Source of the DNA: Trematomus loennbergii
Taxonomy: Eukaryota > Chordata > Actinopteri > Perciformes > Nototheniidae
Direction: 5' to 3'
DNA length: 64,000 bases
NCBI GenBank assembly: GCA_012861695.1
Contig: JAAOOA010000127.1
Location: 30,167,154 to 30,231,153 of the forward strand
The position numbers were made by a program, and so were the translations under genes. Of the stretch, positions 1-60,800 are shown in pieces. Below the pieces are notes generated by a model. It saw only the letters and a program-made list of their open reading frames with translations, had not been told where the DNA came from and did no database searches. Position 1 is the stretch's first letter. Each line of letters begins with the position of its first letter.

Positions 1-1210
1 CAGAGGTAACGGCCACACATATAATCTAATTCTGTCGGAAACACTTACCGTCACTTGTTCTTAGAAACAAAACCCTTTTAATAATAATCGATTATAGGAA
101 TATGTGATTCACGCAGTATCTTCAAAGACAAGCCTCTGGATTCTTACCCAACATCGATTCATTCCAGCTCTCCTAACGCAGAGTAATTTTGATTTAGTGT
201 GATCACAAGAATGAATGCTGGAGGAAGTGAATACTAAGGCTACTAAAAAACACTCAAATGCGGAACAACCCAATGTTATCTTCTTGAAAAAAAAATTGAA
301 AAAGTGACTGCTGTGGAGCGGGATGAATGTGAAGATCTGTTTTCTGCAAATGTGCTGTGAAAATTCCTTCTGTAAAGTGGAAGGGACTTGAAAATGAGGA
401 ACACATGATGAGGCCTGATGCTGAGGATGAAGCGTGTGTAATTGTTGACCGTCACATAAAATCAGTGTCTCCAAAAATGATGTGTGTGGGGTAGAAGAGC
501 AGAAAACACCTAAATATTTACTGTGGCTGTCATGTCTCAAATATGGCGGACAGCTGTGGAGATGAGAGGGCTAACGTGACAAAGGGAGTGCGATAATAGT
601 CTTTTAGCTGCCATCACAATTACATTGAGTGGAAAGGCAGCTGTGAGGATTGATGATGTAGTGGCAGGAAGCGCAAGATCAATGCAGATTAGTTTTGTGC
701 AAGAGAAAATACTCTGGGTGTTGATGTAGTGTTATTCTGAGGCACAGTTATCATCCTGCCGCGAGGAAATCTGGCAACGCGTCATTTCCTCGAATTGTTC
801 GTGATACAATCATTCTGTTTTTAAAAACAATAACTCATAAGAGTGAGTCACATCTTAACAAAAAGAAAAATCCAGTGATAAACAATGACTACACGGAGAA
901 AAACAACTCATATTTATAACTACGGCAGATCTAGGATATGTGGAATCACATTCAGATGAAGCACACACATTAGCATCTACGTCTGCTTTTAAATAGATGA
1001 TCCCAAATTGTGCTTATTGTTACATAAGATGGGTGTGCAGATTTCCCTTCTTTACATGATTAGTGTCAAATCAAACATGCGGAGCAGCCTGCAAACGAGT
1101 GAGTAATTCAAAAGGGAATAACATGACAATAAGGGTGGGAAATGCAATCGTATCCCGGAGCCTCAAAGGAGCTCTATAAAAAGTAGTCCCAACTATAAAT
1201 TACAACCGTG
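1..1210. other. TMTC3 3' UTR and downstream sequence
   Basis: No conserved coding sequence is seen. The part nearest 1211 should be TMTC3 3' UTR. No canonical AATAAA (TTTATT on the plus strand) is evident near the stop; an ATTAAA-type signal on the minus strand near 75-80 is a weak candidate. The open frame at 109-540 shows no family features. Confidence 0.4.
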
Positions 1211-47483
<46,273 letters not shown>

Positions 47484-47508
47484 GGCTGACCAAAGCCGTC
47501 ATTGATCA
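47484..47508 (-). other. TMTC3 5' UTR segment after a 5' intron acceptor
   Basis: A good acceptor (polypyrimidine stretch then TTTACAG, AG at 47510-47509) lies 25 nt before the ATG, which implies an upstream non-coding first exon. A possible donor (GTAGGT) is visible on the minus strand near 48119, but I cannot fix the first exon. Confidence 0.55.
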
Positions 47509-49377
47509 CTGTAAAGGACAAAAAAAGGGGTTTGACATACAATACAATTAGCTGACATATGTGCAGCTTGTCAAAGATTTGTTTCCTGGTTGGACTTAGC
47601 AAGTATTCAATCATAACCACAATGAAGCTCTTCATATTACCTGGATAGGGCAAGTTTATAAAACTACCACATAAAGTACGTTTCTTTTATTGTTCTTTTA
47701 ATGTGCTTTTGATGATACCTTGTCCCAAAACTCACTCACAGGCAGTTTTACCACCCTTATAAGCTTATACAAAAATTACATCAGACATGCATCCGGTACA
47801 GTAACAGCTGGCTGCAAAAAAAGTGCAGGGTGGAGCTTAACAACAATTTTAAACCAATGCTAGCTTAAATGCCCTCTTTAAATAGTTATATCACAGACAT
47901 TTGTTATACAAATAAAGTCAACATTGCTATCGCTCGATCATGGTCTTTAAAAAGCGCATGCATGCTCAGATCATTTTGAACCGGCTTCTGCAACACAACG
48001 TTAGCAAACGATAAAGCAAATGTAGCAGCTAGCTAATGCTAACTAGGTTCATACAAGCATTTAAGACGGTTATGGTGGAAGCAGATTAATACGAGGTATT
48101 TCTTGAATGCCCCACCTACCGTGGCTATAAAAGGACTGACCGTGACTGCATATGTGATATCAAAACGTCAGAATGGTTAACATTTTCACACATACGGAGT
48201 GCAGAATGTAGCAAGCATGGATGTATAAAGAGAAATACAGCGTCGTAGGTGGAGCACCGTTCATTCCTATGAGAGTTGCTCAGAGGCGCATGAAGCAAAA
48301 ATGTTCTGCCAAAGTACCCGTATTTGGGCCCACAGAGCATGCGCAGTTGAGTTTCCCCTTAAGCCCGCCCTGATCTCCAGCTCTGGCTCAGTCAAATGAA
48401 TGGAGAGGAGACAATAACTCTTTAATCAGCTTTTAGCGCATTTTAAAACGTTAAGACTGTGGTGATTTAAATAAGGGCTATAATAGAGTTCGTGCTCTGT
48501 AGTTTATTTAGCTAAAAAAAATCCTAGTCAGATTAACAGACGTCTCTTTCCCAATGTAAGTCAATGGGGAAAAGTATTTTGGGGGCAAGATGACGTCAAG
48601 GAAGATGTAGTACCACCGGTTGGCCACTACAGCAATTCCGAAAATCGGCTTCAACGGGCGGGCACTTCCTGGGGATTTGATTAGCAGAAAGCTAGCTTCA
48701 ACACATCTTCTCTATCAGTTCCGGTGCAGAGTTGACCGCGCAAGTTAAACGTTAGCTAAAAACACTCGGTGCTTTTTTTGACAAACGTTGTTAAAATGCG
48801 ACTTATAAGTACTTTGTGGTAATGCTCTTTCCGCCATGCATGTTAAGTCTAGTACATTTCCTTGAGAGGACTTACCCTGCGTTTTTAAAGTTGTAGTTGC
48901 ATTTCCTTGAGGACTAACGTTAGCTTTTTGTAGCTAACCAAGTTACTGCTGGTGTTGTCAACGGTAACCTAGCAGCCGAATCATCATGGAAACCTCAGGA
49001 TGGATGTTTACTGACATTTTAACACACATCTACATTTAACTTATCTTGACAAGCGGTGTTAAATAACAACAAACATTTGGTTCAAACTTTCAAAAGACAG
49101 CTAGCTAATTCATGAACTCAAGTGGAATTTGTTGTAGCAGTTAGTACTGACTTAACGTACCTAAAAGTAATCACAAATGTAGTTAGCTAGTATCTAAACC
49201 AATTTCAAAGCAGCTTTTATGCAGAACAAATGTAATTTCGTGCTACAAGACAATGTTTAGCCATGTTTTCATAACTCCAAAGAGCTAACTGACCAGCTAA
49301 CACTGACATTGTGTAGCTGACAGGTTTTTATTCTACACAATTCCTCGTTAAATATTAACGAACACGCTACTGCCAAG
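47509..49377. promoter_or_regulatory. Divergent TMTC3/CEP290 intergenic promoter region
   Basis: The two ATGs are 1.9 kb apart and face away from each other. Visible motifs include an NRF1-like GCATGCGCA (48337-48345), a palindromic CRE TGACGTCA (48591-48598), and GCGCATGC near 47955. No TATA box is placed. Part of 48230-48680 may itself be a repeat, so these motifs are candidates only. Confidence 0.5.
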
Positions 49378-49482
49378 ATGCCTGCTGCTCTGGACTGGGA
49401 TAAAGTGACCAGAATTGACCCAGAGAGCCTGCTTGAATGTGAAAATGACCAAGTGGACGAGGTCTTCGGCATGTTTGTTTTG
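49378..49482 (+). CDS. cep290: CEP290 coding exon 1
   Basis: 105 nt, residues 1-35. Begins [20 protein letters not shown], the acidic N-terminus typical of CEP290 (human MPPNINWKEIMKVDPDDL). Donor TTG|GTAATT, phase 0. Confidence 0.9.
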
Positions 49483-51204
49483 GTAATTTCCACACTTCAC
49501 GACACTATTAAATAACTTACACTGTCTTTTTGCTAAATTGAGCAAACAACAACGCTTCTCTGGTTTAAAACTACCAATAGAGTACAGTGGGCAGTGTGTG
49601 TTTATCCATGGCTACTTAAAAAGGAAGACTCCTGTCCTGCTGATCTCTTTGGAGATTATTGTTTAGGGTATTATACATCCTTTCTCAGGTTATAATAAAT
49701 CCTTTCTCAGTGGCTTTGTCAGCTAAATATACTTATCAGATTGTTTTGCTTTCACTGCCTGTCCTGTGTGCAATGTTGACCTGGATATCTCACATAGTTG
49801 TAGCCTGCAGAATTGAATGCAAATGTTAAGTGAAAGCTGTCAGTCCAAGAAAAACTTATAATTGTATGTAGCTGTAATATATATGTTTAAAATGTCCCTA
49901 TTTTTTTAAACTTTTTTTGTTTCACCTCTGTCCCTGTTTTGGTCCAGATAATTGTGATGTATCAGAATATTGCTACTATAGGTTCAAATTGCTCTACAGT
50001 TGTCATTTTTTTTACTTCAAACCATGCTTTCCATGCAGACGGAGGATTGGGAGGTGAAGGATAAAGCCCCGGAGAACATCGTTCAAGTCCTCAGAGTGTT
50101 CCAGACCCTATTAAAGGTGTTTTCATTATGATCATTACTATATTCTCATCTCCTACACTTACACCTACCAGCAAACCCACTGACATATTCAATAAGCAAT
50201 GACATTTTTAGTATTAATAATTAATCACTTAAATTCAAATAATTGACCGTGGTTGTACTCTGTTATCCTGCTTGAACATTTGCATTTAAAATAAGTAATT
50301 TTACACTTAATCATCTTCTCTCCCTCTGCCTACAGATTAAGGACCAGGAAGCTACTATTGCCGCCAACTTTGTCGAGGACATTGGTGTCAAGCATGCTAA
50401 AACCGGTTAGTGAATAAACAGTTTAGTTGGTTTAAGCTTTGCTAAAGAGCCCCATTTACATTGTGGATTATTTGTTCTGCACTGTAGAAAAGGAACTCCT
50501 CGCCAAGGTGTCAAGGCTGGAACGAGAGCACAAGGTAACGTTTTTTGTACCTGTTTGTCTGTCTGCACCTGTTGTTTATTCTCTGTGTCTCATCATACTT
50601 TTGTACTGTATCTCAAATATTGTATGTCAGTCCTTGAGCTACTCAGGTTTTCCACTAGGCTTAATGTTAATACTGATATAAATGTGAAAAAACAAATAAC
50701 AGATTACTGTGTCGAACTGGAAATCATGCGTCATTGTTTTACTTCCGGCAACAGTGTGAAATCTTAAGCCAATCATAGAGTGTAACCCTGGCTACAAAGG
50801 GATTGGTTGTGGTGACCACTAAACCACAGCTAAGAAGATTAAAGCTTATTCCTTCCATGCTTACAACCAATACTTTACCTGATTATTATTTTAACTTTTA
50901 AAGGTTTGTAATCAGAGTTTGCTCCCCTGCTTTTACATGCTAAGGAAATGTAAGTGTTGTTGTATGACCGTGAATGCATGTATTAGTGTTGCGAGCACAT
51001 GGAGGTGATAGGACACTAAGTGGGGGTTGTTTGTGTGTTTGTTTGTTTGTTTCCGGTCCGTACGGCTCAGCACTCCGGAACGGGGCCAGACAGCCGCTTT
51101 CTGAGGGATGAGATCCGACAGCTCGAGACCCAGCTGGAGCAGAGGGAGAAGGAGTTGACCCAATTAAGGAAAGACATGGGAAGGAAAAGAACACAACCGA
51201 GGAG
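49378..51204 (+). CDS. cep290: CEP290, centrosomal protein 290 (5' part, five exons)
   Basis: CEP290 is a very long coiled-coil protein of the ciliary transition zone and centriolar satellites that links membrane and axoneme. Only the first 145 residues or so are in the window (the human protein is about 2,480). Exons 1-5 are 49378-49482, 50039-50116, 50336-50405, 50488-50534 and 51071-51204, all GT-AG and phase consistent. The best marker is exon 5, [20 protein letters not shown], which matches the human RDTRFLRNEICQLEKQLEQ stretch. [15 protein letters not shown] in exon 2 matches ENVIHLFRITQSLMK. Its position beside TMTC3 supports the call. The ATG has a purine at -3. The gene continues to the right; no further exon is seen before 64000. 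Confidence 0.93.
50039..50116 (+). CDS. cep290: CEP290 coding exon 2
   Basis: 78 nt, residues 36-61, reading [20 protein letters not shown] then QTLLK. Acceptor CATGCAG, donor AAG|GTGTTT. Confidence 0.9.
50336..50405 (+). CDS. cep290: CEP290 coding exon 3
   Basis: 70 nt, reading [20 protein letters not shown] then AKT and a split codon. Acceptor CTACAG, donor G|GTTAGT. Aligns with the coiled coil that follows MKAQEVELALEEVEKAG in human. Confidence 0.87.
50488..50534 (+). CDS. cep290: CEP290 coding exon 4
   Basis: 47 nt, reading [15 protein letters not shown]. Acceptor CTGTAG, donor AAG|GTAACG. A small exon in the first coiled coil; phases agree on both sides. Confidence 0.87.
51071..51204 (+). 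CDS. cep290: CEP290 coding exon 5 (one base short)
   Basis: 134 nt as written, expected 135. It reads [20 protein letters not shown] then [17 protein letters not shown]. One base is missing in 51178-51187 (GGGAAGGAAAA); restoring it changes the end to GKEKNTTEE and gives a phase-0 donor GAG|GTATGA, matching the charged human stretch ELEKEKKVNEQ. Confidence 0.88.
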
Positions 51205-51426
51205 GTATGAGCAAAATACCCACACAGCATAGGACGCTGGATTAAGTATTCAGTCCTTGGTTGACCTACAGATAACAGCTGATTAGACAGACATTGTGCT
51301 GGTATGTTCTTTAAAGAACATGCTACTGAAGACCCTTATTGTTGCCTCATGCATGGAAAAAGTCAGTTTAATAATATATTTATAATAGTAATTTTTAAAT
51401 ATTTTTATTGAACACGTGGCACAAGG

Positions 51427-51635
51427 AAAATACATTACATTACATTACATGTTACTTGTTAGACGCTTTTATCCAAAGCGACTTACATACTCAATACTGT
51501 GGACAATCCCCACAGGAGCAATTTGGGGTGAAGTGTCTCAGGGACACAACGACATGCTGACTGCAGTGGGGTTTGAACCTGTGCTCCCCTGATCCGAACA
51601 CCAACGCTCTATCCCACTGCGCCACAGCCTCCCCA
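51427..51635 (-). mobile_element. V-type tRNA-derived SINE
   Basis: Antisense copy with tail (ATGTA)n at the left, AAGTCGCTTTGGATAAAAGC core, B-box GGTTCAAACCCC and a head with TGGCGCAGTGGG. It lies in CEP290 intron 5. Confidence 0.85.
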
Positions 51636-51899
51636 AAATACATTTTGTACATCAATGGGAACCACAGTTACAGAATAGAAACAACTAGTAATCGTCTTAG
51701 TCATTGTACATCAATTGAAAAGCAATACTTTGCTTTTTTACTTTTTCAAGTTTGCTTTAAATATTTTTTTTAACTAAATGGAACTTTTCACAATTGGCTA
51801 GAATAATATGTTAATAATATTATTCAAAAATAAATGTTCTAATAAGGAAATTGTAGAATAATATAATAAACTAGAGAATGCAATTCCTGAAGAAATTGC

Positions 51900-53577
<1,678 letters not shown>

Positions 53578-53607
53578 AACTAGAAATGCAATTCCTGAAG
53601 AAATTGC

Positions 53608-54186
53608 TAGTGGGAATGCTTTATGCTGAAATAATGTGTAAGAAGAAAGTGAAGAATTTAGATTGAAATGATACATGAACACTGGGGGCTTGAATGTGTG
53701 ATGAGAGAAGAAAAGAGAGTAAAAAGGCTTGGAAAAGCAGCAGAATATTTGAACTGCAAACCTTTGAACTAACTTGATGGTGAATGATCTGTCGCCATGC
53801 CAACGGCATTTGAAGAAATCTCAAAACTGTCCCGTAGATGTCTTCACGGCTGGACTGTTAGCACACATGTGAAGTTTGAGTACTTTTTAAACATTTTCAT
53901 AGGAGTTAGCGACATCGACTTTTATGGCGAGGGAAGCGTTTCCATGGAAACGGCATATGGTGAGATCTCAGATTTGGCGTAGAGCTGTTGAGGCATGGAC
54001 CGGTGATATACACGTGAAGATTGGGGGACGATCGGACCGTGTCCATTGGACTTACAGCGACATCGTGCTTCACGGCGAGTGGTCTGTCGCCATGGCAACG
54101 GCATTTGAAGAAATCTCAAAACTGTCCCGTAGATGTCTTCACGGCTGGACTGTTAGCACACATGTGAAGTTTGAGCTTTTTGAAGT

Positions 54187-54266
<80 letters not shown>
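53608..54266. mobile_element. TIR element copy 2, left half
   Basis: Nearly identical to 51900-52490, including both internal blocks, then a (TG)n run (54188-54266). The matching right half is not adjacent; it starts at 62839 after the 8.57-kb insertion. Confidence 0.85.
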
Positions 54267-54271
<5 letters not shown>

Positions 54272-54807
54272 GTTTTCATGACAAATAAGGACAATTTTAT
54301 GATAACACACCTTCACTATCAGGACACTTGGAAAAATGAGGACATTTTTGGCGTCCTCATTTTTCTGAACTCACTACAGTGTTTTAAACTCCCCAAATGC
54401 CCCTACACCAAATATCTTCAACGTCCTAAAATATCACAATTTCATGACATGAAGTGTGTGAGTGTGTTTATGGATTTTGCTCATCGATGAATACGCCAAC
54501 TAGTGGTCACTTCTGGAACTTAACACACTTTTCACACACTTTAGTCACGTGACTCAAAAGGTCCTCATAAATCTCATATTTTTCAGGTTCAAACACACTC
54601 CAATGTTTTAAGCTGGTTTTAGTATTACTGCAATATATATGTATTTCCATGGACTCAGAGACAACTAAAATCATCAACAATTAATTACTGCTGATTTTAG
54701 TCACCTGCCTTATAATCTAGAGAACTAGTTATTCCATCATTACTTTTATTTACATCGAATAGCCAGATAAGCTAATGTTAGCTTATTAGCTTAACGTAGC
54801 TAACCGC

Positions 54808-54875
54808 ATGCAAAGGACCCCTGCCACATGGAAGATTCTCTCGACAGAACTGGAAGGATTGCACACTAAATTGAG
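54808..54875 (+). CDS. Candidate exon a (start)
   Basis: ATG followed by QRTPATWKILSTELEGLHT and KL, donor AG|GTAATT, phase 2. It is preceded by a GCTAGC-like stretch (TTAACGTAGCTAACCGC). The start is chosen as the first ATG in the only frame that stays open to the donor. Confidence 0.5.
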
Positions 54876-57800
54876 GTAATTCATTACTTTTTCTAAGATG
54901 TTGTTACTGAAGCACAAGATATTATTTTAAAATGTGAATTGTAACAGTGGTTTCCAATTTAACACCAAATTGATAGATATTCAGTAGACCTAGTAAGTAA
55001 TGTTATTTGTGGAGCTTACCGTGTTTTAGTAATTTTATAACAGTATTTACCTTTGAAGACGCTTTGTCTGTGCTCTTGTAACATTATTTGTTGAGGTGTT
55101 AAAGTAACTTGAAGTTACACAATTCTAATTGCAGTTGCCCAGGGTTTGCACTGAACAGTTAGCTTATCAAGCTAATGGGATCCTGCATTAGTGAGAACAT
55201 GAGTTAGTAAGTTAGATTAAAGAATAAATAATACCATTTTATAAAACATAATTGATACAAATAAATTAGAAATGTAATTTCTATTTGTTCTTGTTGACTT
55301 TTTGTCATTCTTCCATGTAGATGTTTGCTAATTGAGGAACAAATGGTGAGTGTAGAGTGTGTGTGTTACATCGTCCTCATATTGTTGGGTAGCAGATATT
55401 GTACAGTTCAAACTATTTCTATAGAGTCTTGAGTTACAAGCCCAGATCCTCATGTGAATTGTTTTTACTAAAATCTGTGTCCCCTACATGAAAAGTCAAT
55501 GGATTTCTGACACGTTATTGTTGTATTTTAAATTGCAGAAACTGAGTGACATGATCCCGGCTCAGCCTTTAGCTGACTCTGAAAGGAGCCAGAGATCCAC
55601 CTCATCCTTCCATAATTACTCTAGACTATTTCTATACAAGGTAAATTCATGTCTCAATCAAGTCCAATGCACACATATAATGCCTTTTAACTGCATTAAC
55701 ACAAAGGTGTTGTGAAAAAACGTTCACAATGTCAAGACTGACTGTTGTTTCTAAATACCATAGTGGAAAGATATACCCCTACCATTTGATAGCAGTAACT
55801 ACCTCTTAAAACATGAAAATTATCTTTATTGCCCCTAAATTCTGTGTTTTGTCTCCTTTTGCCAATGTATTTGCCAATTTAACCTAATGTGTATCAGTTT
55901 ACATGATTTAATTAATAGGGAAGTAGATCCATACTTATTACTATGGGGGTTTCAGGTTTTTTTAACAACATCAGCACACCTCAGAAGTCAGGAACACTGA
56001 CTTTATGTAACTTCAGTCGTCATGTCCTCATTTTGTTTTAGGTTGTGTAATCATGATGTGTTTCAGAGAACGTCCCCATATGGTACAACCCAACGAGTTT
56101 AGAGTGTGTGTGTTACATCGTCCTCATATTGTTCGGTAGAGATATCGTCTTTAGGTTGTGTAGTCATGATGTGTTTCAGAGACGTCCCCATTTGGTACAA
56201 CCCAACGAGTGTAAGAGTGTGTGTTTCATCGTCCTCATATTGTTGGGTAGCCGATATTGTACAGTTCAAACTATTTCTATAGAGTCTTGAGTTACAAGCC
56301 CAGATCCTCATGTGAATTGTTTTTACTAAAATCTGTGTCCCCTACATGAAAAGTCAATGGATTTCTGACACGTTATTGTTGTATTTTAAATTGCAGAAAC
56401 TGAGTGACTGATCGCGGCTCAGCCTTTAGCTGACTCTGAAGCGAGCCAGAGATACACCTCATCCTTCCAACAGGTAATTAACCCTTGTGTTGTGTTTGAA
56501 AGCTGTTACCCTTCATGGTGTTCGCGGGTCAATTTTGACCCATGATTTATCTCAGTCCAAAACACTCACAAATAATGACTATCATCCAATATTGTTTTAA
56601 CTACATCATAACTAACTTCTAATGCATTCATAACTATACAATCCTGTTGTAATTGTATTGTATGGCCCCAAAACACATTACACAACATATTGCACACGTT
56701 CAGGTTCAAGTGTTAGTGTACATATTCTTTGTGAAAGGTCAAGTTCCCGTGGGGGGAGGGGGCCAGAGGGATGGGAGACCAGGTGCATGTTGCGCAAAAA
56801 AATTGTTACAGTGGATGAAGGGGGTGGGGGTGGGGTGTCTAAAGTCAAAGATGAATCTTGATTGGGCCAAATTTGACCCCGAGTCACCCACAACAATTCT
56901 GCTCGGTCTAACCAGACCCGAACACCAAATTATACACTTTTTTTTTAGAGACCTTCAGACTTGGCTAAAATTGTCAAAATCAGTTTTGTAGTGTTTATAA
57001 GCTGTTGTGGAGGATATCATGATGCCTTGTTCCGATAAAAAAAACTAGAGCGTAGTTATTATATAATTTGAATTTGAAACGGGTCACGGGAGACCCGAAC
57101 ACAACATAAGGGTTAATTAAACATTTACTGTAGACTATTTCTATACAAGGTAAATTCATATCTCAATCAAGTCCAATGCCTACATAAAATGCCTTTTTAC
57201 CTAATTAAAATTAATATATTGTTTAATAAATGTAGAATCTCAATATAACTGTTACTTGTTTCTAAATATCATAGTAGAAAGATATACCCCTACCATTTGA
57301 TAGCAGTATCTACCTCTTATAACATGAAAATCTTTATTGCCCCTAAATTCTGTGTGTTTTCTCCTTTTGCCAATGTATTTTCCAATTTAACCTAATGTGT
57401 ATCAGTTTACATGATCTAATTAATAGGGAAGTAGATCCATACTTATTACTATGGGGGTTTCAGGTTTTTTTAACAACAACAGCACACCTCAGAAGTCAGG
57501 AATGCTGACTTTATGTAACTTCAGTCGTCATGTCCTCATTTTGTTTTCATGATGTGTTTTAGAGGGCGTCCCCATATGGTACAACCCAACGAGTGTAGAG
57601 TGTGTGTGTGTTACATCGTCCTCATATTGTTGGGTAGTAGATATCGTCTTTAGGTTGTGTAGTCATGATGTGTTTCAGAGACGTCCCCATATGGTACAAC
57701 CCAACGAGTGTAGAGTGTGTGTGTTACATCGTCCTCATATTGTTGGGTAGTAGATATCGTCTTTAGGTTGTGTAGTTATGATGTGTTTCAGAGGAAGTCC

Positions 57801-60800
57801 CCATGGTACAACCCAACGAGTGTAGAGTGTGTGTGTGTTACATCGTCCTCATATTGTTGGGTAGTAGATATCGTCTTTAGGTTGTGTAGTCATGATGTGT
57901 TTTGGTGGACGTCCCATTTGGTACAACCCAACGAGTGTAGAGTGTGTGTTTTCATTGTCCTCATATTGTTGGGTAGCAGATATTGTATAGTTCAAACTAT
58001 TTCTATAGAGTCTTGCCCAGATCCCAGATCCCAGATCCCAAGCCCAGATCCTCATGTGAATTGTTTTTACTAAAATCTGTGTCCCCTACATGAAAAGTCA
58101 ATGGATTTCTGACTCGTTATTGTTGTATTTTAAAATGCAGAAACTGAGTGACATGATCGCGGCTCAGCCTTTAGCTGACTCTGAAGCGAGCCAGAGATAC
58201 ACCTCATCCTTCCAACAGGTAATAAACCCTTGTGTTGTGTTTGAAAGCTGTTACCCTTCATGGTGTTCGCGGGTCAATTTTGACCCATGATTTATCTCAG
58301 TCCAAAACACTCACAAATAATGACTATCATCCAATATTGTTTTAACTACATCATAACTAACTTCTAATGCATTCATAACCATACAATCCTGTTGTAATTT
58401 TATTGTATGGCCCCAAAACACATTACAACAACATATTGCACACGTTCAGGTTCAAGTGTTAGTGTACATATTCTTTGTGAAAGGTCAAGTTCCCGTGGGG
58501 GGAGGGGGGCCAGAGGGATGGGAGACCAGGTGCATGTTGTGCAAAAAATATTGTTACAGTGGATGAAGGGGGTGGGGGTGGGGTGTCTAAAGTCAAAGAT
58601 GAATCTTGATTGGGCCAAATTTGACCCGAGTCACCCACAACAATTCTGCTCGGTCTAACCAGACCCGAAACCAAATTCTACACTTCTTTTTTAAGAGACC
58701 TTCAGACTTGGCTAAAATTGTCAAAATCAGTTTTGTAGTGTTTATAAAGCTGTTGTGGAGGATATCATGATGCCTTGTTCCGATAAAAAAAACTAGAGCG
58801 TAGTTATTATATAATTTGAATTTGAAACGGGTCACGGGAGACCGGAACACAACATAAGGGTTAATTAAACATTTACTGTAGACTATTTCTATACAAGGTA
58901 AATTCATGTCTCAATCAAGTCCAATGCCTACATAAAATGCCTTTTTACCTAATTAAAATTAATATATTGTTTAATAAATGTAGAATCTCAATATAACTGT
59001 TACTTGTTTCTAAATATCATAGTAGAAAGATATACCCCTACCATTTGATAGCAGTAACTACCTCTTAAAACATGAAAATGATCTTTATTGCCCCTAAATT
59101 CTGTGTGTTTTCTCCTTTTGCCAATGTATTTTCCAATTTAACCTAATGTGTATCAGTTTACATGATTTAATTAATAGGGAAGTAGATCCATACTTATTAC
59201 TATGGGGGTTTCAGGTTTTTTTAACAACAACAGCACACCTCAGAAGTCAGGAACACTGACTTTATGTAACTTCAGTCGTCATGTCCTCATTTTGTTTTAG
59301 GTTGTGTTGTCATGATGTGTTTCAGAGGAAGTCCCCATATGGTACAACCCAACGAGTGTAGAGAGTGTGTGTTTCATCGTCCTCATATTGTTGGGTAGCA
59401 GATATTGTACAGTTCAAACTATTTCTATAGAGTCTTGAGTTACAAGCCCAGATCCTCATGTGAATTGTTTTACTAAAATGTGTGTCCCCTACATGAAAAG
59501 TCAATGGATTTCTGACACGTTATTGTTGTATTTTAAATTGCAGAAACTGAGTGACATGATCCCGGCTCAGCCTTTAGCTGACTCTGAAAGGAGCCAGAGA
59601 TCACCTCATCCTTCCAACAGGTAATTAAACATTTACTCTAGACTATTTCTATACAAGGTAAATTCATGTCTCAATCAAGTCCAATGCCTACATAAAATGC
59701 CTGTTTACCTAATTAAATTAATATATTGTTTAATAAATGTAGAATCTCAATATAACTGTTACTTGTTTCTAAATATCATAGTAGAAAGATATACCCCTAC
59801 CATTTGATAGCAGTAACTACTACTCTTAAAACATGAAAATGATCTTTATTGCCCCTAAATTCTGTGTGTTTTCTCCTTTTGCCAATGTATTTTCCAATTT
59901 AACCTAATGTGTATCAGTTTACATGATTGAATTAATAGGGAAGTAGATCCATACTTATTGCTATGGGGGTTTCAGTTTTTTTAACAACAACACACACTCA
60001 GAAGTCAGGAATGCTGACTTTATGTAACTTCAGTCGTCATGTCCTCATTTTGTTTAGGTTGTGTAGTCATGATGTGTTTCAGAGAATGTCCCCATATGGT
60101 ACAACCCAACGAGTGTAGAGTGTGTGTGTGTTACATCGTCCTCATATTGTTGGGTAGCAGATATTGTACAGTTCAAACTATTTCTATATTGGAACCCAAA
60201 TAACACACTATTTGATCTAAATATACTTATGGTGAAAACAATTATTAAGTCTTGCTTTCGAAGGAATGGCAGTATGTGCTTTTATCATGCATTATATTCT
60301 AATTTATCCTTTCAGATTCACAGAAGAACACAACACTTCACTTCAACAAAGCTTCCTCAAAGTGCTCCAATGGAATGCAAGGTAAATAAGCATTTTGTAT
60401 TTACATTACTCTATTAGAAAAATGTATTGATCTTAACTGGATTTCTAAAGGACATTTCTAGTTTTTTGTACAACTAATGCACTTTACAGTACATGCCAAC
60501 ATATACCCATTCACATGCAAATGTGCCAACATTTTTACCATTCATACACTGATCACAGAGGCCATCATTCACACACATTTGATGATGCTATCATTTAACT
60601 ACAAACTATAATTTGTTCTATCATATCCCACATGTATCACTTTAACAGAGCAATTTCTCAAATACATTGTGTCTTGTTTCCATTTATGACAGCTGGGAAG
60701 ATGAAAGCAAGTGGACAGGTGACGAAGTGAAGGCTACTGAGCGGCATTTGTATCCTTAACAAGCTGCAGAGTACCAGGTAAAAAGGACTGTGACTCCTGT

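Larger units (their letters stand above)
55346..60190 (+). repeat. Tandem duplication of the c-exon block, four copies plus a partial fifth
   Basis: Units begin near 55352, 56213, 57950, 59355 and (partial) 60113, each opening with CATCGTCCTCATATTGTTGG. Unit lengths differ (about 0.76-1.74 kb) because of MITE insertion and extra 115-bp subrepeats. Confidence 0.85.
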
